From: Amycolatopsis sp. DSM 110486
Lineage (GTDB): Bacteria; Actinomycetota; Actinomycetes; Mycobacteriales; Pseudonocardiaceae
DNA: 27,026 bases
Assembly: GCF_019468465.1 (NCBI RefSeq)
Contig: NZ_CP080520.1
Coordinates: forward strand, 1 to 27,026
Direction of reading: 5' to 3'
Below, piece after piece: positions 14,861 to 21,586 of the stretch. Both the position numbers and the translations under genes were made by a program. A model generated the notes under the pieces. It made no database searches. It saw only the letters and a list, made by a program, of their open reading frames with translations, and had not been told where the DNA came from. How positions within the stretch are numbered: the first letter of the stretch is position 1; every line of letters begins with the position of its first letter.

Positions 14861-15268
14861 TTATGACCAGGTGGGGACGGTGCCGTCGGCGAGCGCGAAC
14901 GGGGCGTCGAACGTCAGCTCGCCGGAGGTGGCGCGCTTGAGGCTGTAGTCGGTGATCAGGCACTCGTTGTTCAGCGAGACCCCGCCGACGGTCATCGAGA
15001 CCGTGCGCGCGACCGAGGTGGACGGCACGGTCTTGAGGACGTCGTGCGCCCGGCCGACAGCCGGGTTGAACACGCCGGTGAGCGTGCCGGAGAAGTCGGC
15101 GAGCAGCAGCAACCGCTCCATCGCCGACTTGTCGACACCGGTCACGTCCTGAGTGGCGCGCGGGGTCGCGAAGTCGAAGTTCGTGATGTCGTTGCGGATG
15201 TCCCGGACCGTGCCCGCGGCGTCGTCGACGCTGAGGGCGGTCATGCCGATGCCGGACTGCTTGGCCAT
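14861..15268 (-). CDS. Second tail-tube-like protein (paralogue)
   Basis: The 135-residue protein begins MAKQSGIGMTALSV and is clearly related to the larger tube protein encoded at 15684-16454: VTGVDKSAMERLLLL matches VTAIDKSAAERIGGL, GVFNP matches AYFNP, and SLKRATSGELTFDAP matches DPKRATDGGLTFDVS. The order of these motifs is the same. It lacks the extra C-terminal beta domain of its relative and so is only half its length. ATG 15268 has AGGAG six bases upstream. It may form part of the tail tube, the distal end or a tube-capping ring. Which of the two is the main tube cannot be decided from sequence. Confidence 0.75.
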   Translation of the reverse strand: MAKQSGIGMTALSVDDAAGTVRDIRNDITNFDFATPRATQDVTGVDKSAMERLLLLADFSGTLTGVFNPAVGRAHDVLKTVPSTSVARTVSMTVGGVSLNNECLITDYSLKRATSGELTFDAPFALADGTVPTWS

Positions 15269-15277
15269 GGTGTGCTC

Positions 15278-15673
15278 CTATCCTCGGTTGATCAGGGCGG
15301 AGAGCCGCGCCTGGTTGGTGTTCAGGTCGTCGACCCACGGATCGGGTCCGGAGTGGACGCGCCGGAACCCGGTGCCCTCGACCAGGTACAGCTCGGGCCG
15401 GTCGAGCGGGACACGGTGCGTGCGGAAGCACCGCTGCCCGGCCTCGAACGTGAACACCGTGCGCGCGGCGCCGTCGACCAGCTCGCTCGACTCGACGTGC
15501 CGCCGTGTGCGGTCGGCCCGGATGTAGGCGGCTTGCTGCTGGCCGAGCTGCGTCGTCTCGTCGACGACCGTGCGCCAGCCGTTCAGGTAGGCCGAGCACC
15601 GGTCTTCCTCGCACGTGCCGACGCGGAAATGCGTGTCGAGCGGCGAGGCGATGCGGTAGTGCTGGATCTGCAC
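15278..15673 (-). CDS. Conserved tail-module protein, unknown function
   Basis: The 131-residue protein starts VQIQHYRIASPLDTHFRVGT and has a Cys pair (TCEEDRCSAYLNGW) and a third Cys in FEAGQRCFRTH, with TQLGQQQAAYIRAD and DPWVDDLN further on. I recall proteins of this layout (xYRIAxPLxTHxRxxTCxExxCxAYLNGW) as common in actinophage genomes between tail genes; their function is unknown. The start is GTG 15673, with GAGGGG six bases upstream, 10 bases after the tube-protein stop; the frame extends further upstream into that gene but without a ribosome site. Clustered Cys/His suggest metal binding, unproved. Confidence 0.7.
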   Translation of the reverse strand: MQIQHYRIASPLDTHFRVGTCEEDRCSAYLNGWRTVVDETTQLGQQQAAYIRADRTRRHVESSELVDGAARTVFTFEAGQRCFRTHRVPLDRPELYLVEGTGFRRVHSGPDPWVDDLNTNQARLSALINRG

Positions 15674-15683
15674 GGCGAACCCC

Positions 15684-16454
15684 TCAGAAGCCCGTGGCGA
15701 CGTCGTTGCGGGCGACGGCAATGGCGAACTGCGCGTTGGTGAAGACGCCTGTCGTGACGACGCGGAGCCAGCGCTTGACGGTCTGGTTGCGGGCGGTCTG
15801 GATCCGCTGCGCGCCGGCGGCGGTGGCCGCGGTGAATGCGCCGCCGACGACGTCGGCCCACGCGTCCCCGACGCCGTTGTCGCTGGACTCCTGCAGCTTC
15901 ACCGTGACGCTCGTGCCGGTGAGCGCGAACACGTGCAGGTAGGCCTGCAGGCCGAAATTCGCCGGCCCGGTGAACCCCGGCGCGGAACCCGGGCCCATGT
16001 CGACACCCGTGCCGTTCGAGCCCGCGGTGTCGGTGCGGATTCCCGGGGTGAGCAGCGTGCCCCACTCCAGGCCGAAGCCATTGCCGGCCGCGGACACGTC
16101 GAACGTGAGGCCGCCATCAGTGGCGCGCTTGGGGTCGTAGTTGAGCTGCTTCGCGACGAGACACGCCGCGGCGGCGCCGAGGGCCTTGCCGCGGCAGTAG
16201 GTGACGATCTGGTCCGCGGTGGGCAGCGCGGCGAGCTTCGCGTGCACACCGGTGACGAGATCAGGGTTGAAGTACGCCGTGTAGTCGATGCCGCCATCGC
16301 GCAGGCCGCCGATCCGCTCGGCCGCGCTCTTGTCGATGGCGGTCACGTCGAGGGCGGCCGGGCCGCCGCCGATCTTGCCGAGGGCGCCGATGTCGCCGGA
16401 GTAGTCGCCGCCGTGCAGGAACAGCGCGTCTCCGAGCCCGGACTGCTTGGTCAT
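15684..16454 (-). CDS. Major tail tube protein with C-terminal beta domain
   Basis: The protein has 256 residues. Residues about 1-150 form the tube core (TKQSGLGDALFLHG; ALDVTAIDKSAAERIGGL; LDYTAYFNP-like segment; YDPKRATDGGLTFDVSAAGN). Residues about 160-256 form a second beta sandwich (ANFGLQAYLHVFALTG, VTVKLQESSDNGVGDAWADV, RWLRVVTTGVFTNAQFAIAV), the type of Ig- or carbohydrate-binding-like domain that decorates the outside of many siphovirus tails. Start ATG 16454 was preferred over ATG 16469: GGGAG precedes it and it forms an ATGA overlap with the upstream stop. It follows the tail terminator gene, the usual order. Confidence 0.82.
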   Translation of the reverse strand: MTKQSGLGDALFLHGGDYSGDIGALGKIGGGPAALDVTAIDKSAAERIGGLRDGGIDYTAYFNPDLVTGVHAKLAALPTADQIVTYCRGKALGAAAACLVAKQLNYDPKRATDGGLTFDVSAAGNGFGLEWGTLLTPGIRTDTAGSNGTGVDMGPGSAPGFTGPANFGLQAYLHVFALTGTSVTVKLQESSDNGVGDAWADVVGGAFTAATAAGAQRIQTARNQTVKRWLRVVTTGVFTNAQFAIAVARNDVATGF

Positions 16455-16909
16455 GCCGTCTGCTCCCATGCGTCGTTGATGATCACTGGCAGGACGATGT
16501 CCATCGTTCGGAACTGCCTGCCGTCCTGGTTGAGGTAGCCCGCGCGCGCGGACAGCGGGGTCCCGAACTGGCCGAGGAGGTCGACGTTGCGGACCGTGTC
16601 GTCGAGGTCGAAGTCGCCGGAGTAGGCGGCCATCAGCTGGTCGACGGCGTCGATGATCGCGATGTCGATTCCGTCCTGCGGCTGCTGCAGCGCGGGCAGG
16701 TAGACGCGCACCCAGAACTCGACGCGCACGGTCGTCGAGGCGAGGCCGGACGCGCCGGCCGCCGGGCCGATGGTCTGGGACCAGATAGCCGCGGTGAGCC
16801 CGTTGCCGGGCGCGTTGGTCGGCTCGTGCTGGTTGACGCGGTCGAAGATGCCGAGCTGCTTGGCGTGCGAGATCAGGCTGTCGAAGACGTCCGCGATTCC
16901 GAGGCTCAT
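16451..16909 (-). CDS. Tail terminator-like protein
   Basis: The 152-residue protein begins MSLGIADVFDSLISHAKQLG and contains RVEFWVRVYLPALQQPQDGI, IIDAVDQLMAAYSGDF, DLLGQFGTPLSARAGYLNQD and a closing MDIVLPVIINDAW. An N-terminal helix with an alternating beta/helix body and a final beta strand is the pattern of tail terminator proteins (lambda gpU / HK97 gp10-following type) that cap the tube and join it to the head. Start ATG 16909 has GGAGG eight bases upstream and an ATGA overlap with the preceding gene. Called from pattern, size and position. Confidence 0.7.
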   Translation of the reverse strand: MSLGIADVFDSLISHAKQLGIFDRVNQHEPTNAPGNGLTAAIWSQTIGPAAGASGLASTTVRVEFWVRVYLPALQQPQDGIDIAIIDAVDQLMAAYSGDFDLDDTVRNVDLLGQFGTPLSARAGYLNQDGRQFRTMDIVLPVIINDAWEQTA

Positions 16910-17283
16910 TCGTTCAACCTCCGCACCGCGCGCTCGACGGCGTGCGCGACCAGCCGGGGCACTTTCTCCCCCAGGCCCTGCGCGGCGCGCCGGAACGAGA
17001 AATAGCCCTTGAACCGGGTGGTCTTGTTCCTTGAGCCCACGCCTTCGAGCCACGGGCCGTAGATCACGCCGCGGTCGTGCACTATGGCGTCGTCGCCGTC
17101 GACGTCGACGGCGATCTGGGTCTCGTAGTACGGCGTGGGGTGCCGGATCGAGTGGTCGAGGTTCGCGTGGACGTCGGCCGAGCCCTGCCCGGCGACGCTC
17201 TGCACGGCGTCGTGCTTGAGGTCGCGCACGGCGGCGTCGCTGCGGCCGTCGAAGATCGGGCCCTTCAGGGTCACAGTCGCCAC
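16906..17283 (-). CDS. HK97 gp10-like head-tail protein
   Basis: The 125-residue protein has a beta N terminus (VTLKGPIFDGRSDAAVRDLK), a helix (DAVQSVAGQGSADVHANLD), the strand region TPYYETQIAVDVDGDDAIV, then HDRGVIYGPWLEGVGSRN, and the closing helix RAAQGLGEKVPRLVAHAVER. The YGPWLEG-type motif followed by a final helix is typical of the HK97 gp10 / minor capsid family, which acts in head-tail joining. Start is GTG 17283, next to the connector gene's stop; no start further upstream is possible without overlapping it. Position between connector and terminator fits. Confidence 0.78.
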   Translation of the reverse strand: MATVTLKGPIFDGRSDAAVRDLKHDAVQSVAGQGSADVHANLDHSIRHPTPYYETQIAVDVDGDDAIVHDRGVIYGPWLEGVGSRNKTTRFKGYFSFRRAAQGLGEKVPRLVAHAVERAVRRLNE

Positions 17284-17284
17284 G

Positions 17285-18328
17285 TCACACCGCCCTCGTG
17301 CGGGCCTTGCGGCCGTACGCGGCGTACACCTGGCTGCGGAGGTCGGCGATGCCCTTGCCGGAGGCCTCGCGCTGGTTCTCTCCTGCGCCGACCGTGCGCC
17401 CGTACGCGGACGTCTCCTGCTGCAGGCTGGTCACGGCCTCGGCGATCGCGAGAGCCCGCACGAGCGGCGGCGGCGTCCACGCGGTCAGCGCCGCGCCGGC
17501 GCCGTGGACACCCGGGGTGGAGCCGAGTACGGCGCGCTCGACGACGAGCCGCCGCGCGGCCCACACGTGCGCGCCGGTCGTGTGCGCGGCGAGCGGCGTG
17601 CCGTCCCATGCGCGGGCGACGAGCAGCACGTCACCGGCGATGTCTTCGACGAGCATGCGTTCGGCGTCGACGAGCACGACCTCGCCCGGAGTGAACGCGT
17701 CGCCGTCCTGCACGGCGAGCGCGGTGACGTTGTTGCGGTCGGTGAGGTCGGCGGCGAGGGTCTGTCCGGTGTCGAGCTGCCGCTTGTCGATCACCACGCA
17801 CCGTTCGTCGTCGACGCGGAACAGCGTGCCGACGCCGACCGCGGCGGCGTTGGTGACGTCCACTGTGGTCTGCGACGCGTCCAGGTTGGCGGCGAGCGCG
17901 CCCGCTGGGGTCTCGTCGTCGCCGTAGCCCCAAAGACCGGTGATGCTGATGGATCGCTGGTGGCTGGCGCCGGAGGTGAACGCGGAGCTGGTGCCGATGT
18001 CGATCTCGACGTGCGTGAACGGCGGCCCGCTGTTGTCGGGGCGCAGCAGCACCGCGTCGGCGGGCACCAGCTCGTCGCCGGAAACGAGGGCGTCGCACGA
18101 GATGAGGTCGTTCTGGTCGAGCCACAGCCGCCACGGGCGCGCCGTCTGCGCGTTCGGCCAGTCGAACGTGCGGGTGTCGATCTCGGGGTAGAACGTGCGA
18201 TGGCACAAGGCATCGACCGCGCGGGAGCCCGCGGCGACGAGTCGGTCGACCTGCGCGTTATTGCGCGCGGTCTCCTTGAAGTCCAGGGCTGACTTCACGT
18301 CCTCCCTGGTGCAGTACCAGATGCCCAT
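17285..18328 (-). CDS. Head-tail connector (gp6-like) with inserted beta domain
   Basis: The 347-residue protein has ends typical of a gp6-like connector: a helical N terminus (WYCTREDVKSALDFKETARN, then VDRLVAAGSRAVDALCHRTF) and a helical C terminus (PPLVRALAIAEAVTSLQQET). Between them is an insertion of roughly 150 residues with two copies of a small beta motif (TTVDVTNAAAVGVGTLFRVD, ...ERCVVID; GEVVLVDAERMLVEDIAGD, ...RAWDGTPLAAHTTGA). Ordinary gp6-like connectors are about 100 residues, so the protein is about three times larger. ATG 18328 is preceded by an Arg/Gly-rich GGAAG region. It forms the ring below the portal. The same small motif closes the 918-residue minor tail protein. Confidence 0.75.
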   Translation of the reverse strand: MGIWYCTREDVKSALDFKETARNNAQVDRLVAAGSRAVDALCHRTFYPEIDTRTFDWPNAQTARPWRLWLDQNDLISCDALVSGDELVPADAVLLRPDNSGPPFTHVEIDIGTSSAFTSGASHQRSISITGLWGYGDDETPAGALAANLDASQTTVDVTNAAAVGVGTLFRVDDERCVVIDKRQLDTGQTLAADLTDRNNVTALAVQDGDAFTPGEVVLVDAERMLVEDIAGDVLLVARAWDGTPLAAHTTGAHVWAARRLVVERAVLGSTPGVHGAGAALTAWTPPPLVRALAIAEAVTSLQQETSAYGRTVGAGENQREASGKGIADLRSQVYAAYGRKARTRAV

Positions 18329-18408
18329 CCTGTGCCCTTGCTTCCTTGGCCGTGCCGGCCCGTGAGCCGACAGGGGTGGTGCGTGTGTTCAGTTGTCCGT
18401 GTGGCCGC

Positions 18409-18600
18409 TCAGCGGCGCATGCGTTCGTTCCAGCCGTCGAACGTGCAGAAGAGGACCCCGTCGGGGCCTTCGGTGAGCGGCTCACCGTCGTGGGGGCAGG
18501 CGACCGGCCGGGCGTCGTGCTCGGCGCGTGCGATCTCCTGGCGTTCCCGCAGGATGTCGACGAGCCCGTACCAGCCCCCGCTGTCGCCTGCCCCTGTCAC
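18409..18600 (-). CDS. Small Zn-ribbon protein
   Basis: The 63-residue protein has an N-terminal helix (WYGLVDILRERQEIARAEHD) followed by a compact metal-binding motif, CPHDGEPLTEGPDGVLFC, ending FDGWNERMRR. Cys-x-His-Asp-Gly-Glu-Pro-Leu to Cys-x-Phe-Asp-Gly is a rubredoxin-like half ribbon, common in short proteins of the actinophage head module; their role is unknown. GTG 18600 is the start, four bases after the stop of the previous gene; a ribosome site is weak. About 80 bases with no gene follow before the connector gene (18329-18408), where I see nothing. Confidence 0.7.
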   Translation of the reverse strand: MTGAGDSGGWYGLVDILRERQEIARAEHDARPVACPHDGEPLTEGPDGVLFCTFDGWNERMRR

Positions 18601-18604
18601 GCCG

Positions 18605-18925
18605 CTACTCCTCGGCGCCGTCGGCCGGGCCGTCGTGCTCTTCGAGCCGCTCGATCAGCTCGTCCTTGTTCCCGGTCTTCGACAGGCCACGCTCGCCGAG
18701 CTCGGCCTTGAGCTGGTCGACGGTCCACGCGTCGTAGCCGTCGGCCGGCTGCTCGGCCGGGGCGGTCGACGTTCCCTCGAGGGACGCGTCGGACACTCCC
18801 CCGTGGACGGTGCTCTTCGCCATCTGCTCGTCCTCCTTGATTGGGTCGTTGGCGCCGCACTGGGGGCACCGCGGCGCACCGACGCTGTAGGCCGCGGTGC
18901 AGCCGCGGCACTCCCAGATGGCCAT
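18605..18925 (-). CDS. Zn-ribbon plus SAP/HeH protein, with possible internal start
   Basis: The 106-residue protein has an N-terminal ribbon (CRGCTAAYSVGAPRCPQC, Cys pairs near residues 6/9 and 20/23). A polar linker leads to a C-terminal SAP/HeH-type helix-extended-loop-helix near residues 67-99 (WTVDQLKAELGERGLSKTG, then NKDELIERLEEH), which in other proteins binds nucleic acid. The long form begins ATG 18925, overlapping the previous stop as TAATG but with a poor ribosome site. An internal ATG at 18823 is preceded by AAGGAGGA at 7 bases, a far stronger site, and would give a 72-residue protein without the ribbon. Both may be made. The frame stays open upstream to 19126, but only as a shadow of the neighbour. 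Confidence 0.7.
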   Translation of the reverse strand: MAIWECRGCTAAYSVGAPRCPQCGANDPIKEDEQMAKSTVHGGVSDASLEGTSTAPAEQPADGYDAWTVDQLKAELGERGLSKTGNKDELIERLEEHDGPADGAEE

Positions 18926-19335
18926 TAGGCGCTCAGCGCCGCGAGGTTGGCCGGCGTGCGCTGGACGGTGAGGTCGTGCACGACCGCGGTGACGAGGCCG
19001 GCCGCGCCCGCGGCGCACTTCACGTAGGCCTTGCCGTCCGGCAGCGAGGCCGCCGGAACGTGGATCGCGACCGCGCCGGAGGCGATGGTGACCGCGTTCG
19101 ACGCGGCCTGCGTCGACTCGGCCCACGCGGCGGTGCCGTTCGTGGCGGTGTTCGTGACCTTGCGCGTGATGATGTTGCCCGGGGACGCGTAGGCGCCGCC
19201 GAGCGTGTCCGACACGGTCAGCGTGAACGTGTCGGCGCCGGTGCAGATGAACGTCAGGCCGGTCGCGTTCTTCATGCTGATGCCGACACCAGCTGCGATC
19301 GGAACGACGTTGAAAGCCCTGCCGAGCCCTTCCAT
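18925..19335 (-). CDS. Capsid-associated (possible decoration) protein
   Basis: The 136-residue protein begins MEGLGRAFNVVPIAAGVGIS and continues with beta-rich Thr/Ala/Gly strands (GLTFICTGADTFTLTVSD; AAWAESTQAASNAVTIASGA; KAYVKCAAGAAGLVTAVVHD). It follows the major capsid gene at a distance of 83 bases with a hairpin between, so expression may be set separately. Many actinophages have a small beta protein with an xGRxFNVVPI-like start in this position; a role as capsid decoration protein is suggested by order only. ATG 19335 has AAGGAAGG upstream. Alternative: a fibre or minor head protein. Confidence 0.55.
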   Translation of the reverse strand: MEGLGRAFNVVPIAAGVGISMKNATGLTFICTGADTFTLTVSDTLGGAYASPGNIITRKVTNTATNGTAAWAESTQAASNAVTIASGAVAIHVPAASLPDGKAYVKCAAGAAGLVTAVVHDLTVQRTPANLAALSA

Positions 19336-19379
19336 GGTGGTTGCCTTCCTTGTAGGGGTTGATTGCTACGTCGGGGGGA

Positions 19380-19411
19380 GCCAGGCCGGGGGCGTTACTG
19401 CCCGGCCTGGC
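19380..19411 (-). terminator. Hairpin after major capsid gene (possible attenuator)
   Basis: Eleven paired bases (19380-19390 with 19401-19411) enclose a 10-base loop, starting 8 bases beyond the major capsid stop on the transcribed strand. There is no T-run. Such partial terminators or RNA stabilisers often adjust capsid expression against downstream genes. Confidence 0.5.
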
Positions 19412-19418
19412 CGGCGAC

Positions 19419-20759
19419 TCACCGGGCGGCGAGCTTCACGAACGGCGAGAGGGTGTTCGCGCCCTTCTTCGGGGTGATCGCGGACTGCAGCCACGGCAGG
19501 CCGTCGACGCGCTCGATGAACCGGACGCTGGTCTTGTCGTTCTGGAACTTGTAGTGCGGGCTCGACTCGGCCTGCATGGTCTGCCGGTCGCCGATCAGGT
19601 AGTAGCCGAAGTCGACGAAGTTGATGTCGCCCGCGTCGCCGACGCTCTCGGCCTTCTCGGTGAAGATGACCGGCCGGCCGAGGATCATGGCGGGCGGACC
19701 TTCGACGCCGTTGTTGAGCCAGATCGCGGAGCCGCCGGTGCCGACGTTGAGCGCCATCGTGGCCAGCTGCGGGAAGGTGTCGAGGTTCGCGATCCACACC
19801 GCGCGGCCCAGCGACGTGGGCAGCATGCGGGAGTACATCTTGACGATGTTTTCCCACTTCAACGTGTCGGCCGCCTGGCCGGACTCGGCGGTGACCGAGA
19901 CCGCGGCCGCGGCGTTGAGGAAGCCCTTCGGCTCACCGACGCCGGTGCCGGAGAAGAACGCGGAGTCCTCGAACCAAGCGACGGCCTCGGGGAAGATCTG
20001 CGAGATCAGGGCCTGCAGCGAGATGCCCGAGTCCTGGAACAGCTCGTTCGGGATCTCGCTGTAGGCGGTGAGCTTCTTCGCCTCCAGCTTCACGCGGCCG
20101 AACTTCGCCGAGGACTCGACGAGCGCGGCGCCCTCCTCGGTCCAGTAGGCGGTCATGCCGCCGTAGACCGAGCTGGCGTTGCTGGTCGAGTCGATCGTCG
20201 GGAACGGGACGGTGAGGCTGTCCATCGGGATCACGCGGGCCCGGGAGCGGACGATCGCGGACTCCAGCGACACGCGCAGCAGCTCGGCGCGCAGCACCTC
20301 CGGCACAAGGAACCCACCGTCGGCGGGGATCGTCGAGCCGAAGCTGTTGCGGATGTCGTGGAGCTTCGCCTGCATGCCGAGAGCGTGCGGTGTGCTGGCG
20401 CGGTGCCAGGTCGCGCGCATGAAGTCGGCCCAGTTGTCGACGACCCCGTCGACCTTCGCGCCGGGCGCCTTCGCGTTGTACTGCGCCGCGTGCTGGCGGT
20501 TCGGTGAGGTCTCCGGCGACAGGTTGAGGTTCTTGAGCTGCTTGGCGCCGTTCTCCTTCAGCCACTCGGCGAGGACGCGCTGAGTCTCGGCCTTGACCTG
20601 CTTGCCGATCTCGTCGTCCTTGTTCATCACCGTGCGGCCGTAGTTGGCGACGAACTCGCCGAACTTCGCGGTGTCCTTGAGCAGGTCCTGCATCTTGGCC
20701 GAGTCGGCGAGCATCTCCTCCAGCTCGGCAGCGTTGGTCGGGATCGTGGGTGCGGTCAA
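19419..20759 (-). CDS. Major capsid protein (HK97 fold)
   Basis: The protein has 446 residues. The N-terminal ~110 residues are helical and charged (AELEEMLADSAKMQDLLKDT, VKAETQRVLAEWLKENGAKQ), the scaffold-like delta region that a prohead protease removes. The rest has HK97 hallmarks: the N-arm/E-loop region GGFLVPEVLRAELLRVSLES, AIVRSRARVIPMDSLTVPFP, TAYSEIPNELFQDSGISLQA, FFSGTGVGEPKGFLN, GRPVIFTEKAESVGDAGDIN and the closing FVDFGYYLIGDRQ and ...RFIERVDG strands. The start is TTG 20759, in a TTGA overlap with the protease stop and behind GGAGGG at normal distance; no ATG/GTG lies near. It forms the icosahedral shell with the protease and portal. Confidence 0.93.
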   Translation of the reverse strand: MTAPTIPTNAAELEEMLADSAKMQDLLKDTAKFGEFVANYGRTVMNKDDEIGKQVKAETQRVLAEWLKENGAKQLKNLNLSPETSPNRQHAAQYNAKAPGAKVDGVVDNWADFMRATWHRASTPHALGMQAKLHDIRNSFGSTIPADGGFLVPEVLRAELLRVSLESAIVRSRARVIPMDSLTVPFPTIDSTSNASSVYGGMTAYWTEEGAALVESSAKFGRVKLEAKKLTAYSEIPNELFQDSGISLQALISQIFPEAVAWFEDSAFFSGTGVGEPKGFLNAAAAVSVTAESGQAADTLKWENIVKMYSRMLPTSLGRAVWIANLDTFPQLATMALNVGTGGSAIWLNNGVEGPPAMILGRPVIFTEKAESVGDAGDINFVDFGYYLIGDRQTMQAESSPHYKFQNDKTSVRFIERVDGLPWLQSAITPKKGANTLSPFVKLAAR

Positions 20760-21586
20760 CGGACTGCCCTCCTGGTGGTGGTGACTGCTTCGCGCATGGC
20801 CGCGCGGAAGACGTCTGCGGGAAACGGAACGGCCACCGGCGCGGGTGCCGGGGGTTCGGGTGGCGTCGGCTCGGCGGCCGTCGCGGTGGGGGCCGGTGCG
20901 GCAATGCGCCCGGCGTACTGGAACACGGTCAGGTCGAACGAGGCGGCCGCGGGCGCGCTGTCGTCGGTCTGGTCGCGGCGCTTCGGCGCGAGGACCTCAT
21001 CGGCGAGCCCGGCGGCGACGGCTTCCGTTGGCGTGTACCAGGTTTCGGCGAGCATCGCGGCCCGCCACTGCCCAGCGTCGCCGCCTGCGTGGTCGGCGTA
21101 GACCTGCGCGATGGTGGCCGAGATGCTGTCGAGCACGTCGACCATCGCGCGCATCTCCCCCGCGTTGCCGATGCACAGGCCGGACGCGTCGTGGATCATC
21201 AGCTGCGAGGCGGACATCATGCGGACGGAGTCGCCGGCCATCGCGATCACCGAGGCGGCCGAGGCGGCGAGGCCTTCGACGGTGACCGTGACGTTCCCGT
21301 CGATGTTCGCCAGCATGTTGAAGATCGCGAACCCGTCGAACACGTCGCCGCCCGGGGAGTTGACGCGGACGTGGAGGTCACCGCGGTGCCCGTCGAGCTG
21401 TGCGGCGACGTCGGCGGCCATCACGCCCCAGAAACCGATCTCGTCGTAGACGTACAGCTCGTCTGCGGCGTCCTCGACGCGCATCAGCTTCAGCCCGGGC
21501 TCGCGCTTGAGCTGGGGCCGGGGCCGTTCGTTGCGGGCGTTGAGCAGGTCGTGCACGCGGCCGACGAGGCGGGCGTCGACGTCCAT
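20756..21586 (-). CDS. ClpP-like prohead protease (S14)
   Basis: The 276-residue protein has the ClpP fold: Gly-rich oxyanion segment (VNSPGGDVFDGFAIFN), nucleophile loop VEGLAASAASVIAMAG with Ser109, and the His motif LMIHDASG with His132; an acidic residue in the following helix (AMVDVLDSISATIAQV) completes the triad. It probably trims the major capsid protein scaffold region during head maturation. A tail of about 60 residues rich in Pro/Ala (PTPPEPPAPAPVAVP) is not part of the core and ends in the helix FPADVFRAAMREAVTT, a possible capsid-binding peptide. ATG 21586 follows GGAGG and shares a base with the portal stop; the capsid start overlaps its own stop. Confidence 0.92.
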   Translation of the reverse strand: MDVDARLVGRVHDLLNARNERPRPQLKREPGLKLMRVEDAADELYVYDEIGFWGVMAADVAAQLDGHRGDLHVRVNSPGGDVFDGFAIFNMLANIDGNVTVTVEGLAASAASVIAMAGDSVRMMSASQLMIHDASGLCIGNAGEMRAMVDVLDSISATIAQVYADHAGGDAGQWRAAMLAETWYTPTEAVAAGLADEVLAPKRRDQTDDSAPAAASFDLTVFQYAGRIAAPAPTATAAEPTPPEPPAPAPVAVPFPADVFRAAMREAVTTTRRAVR

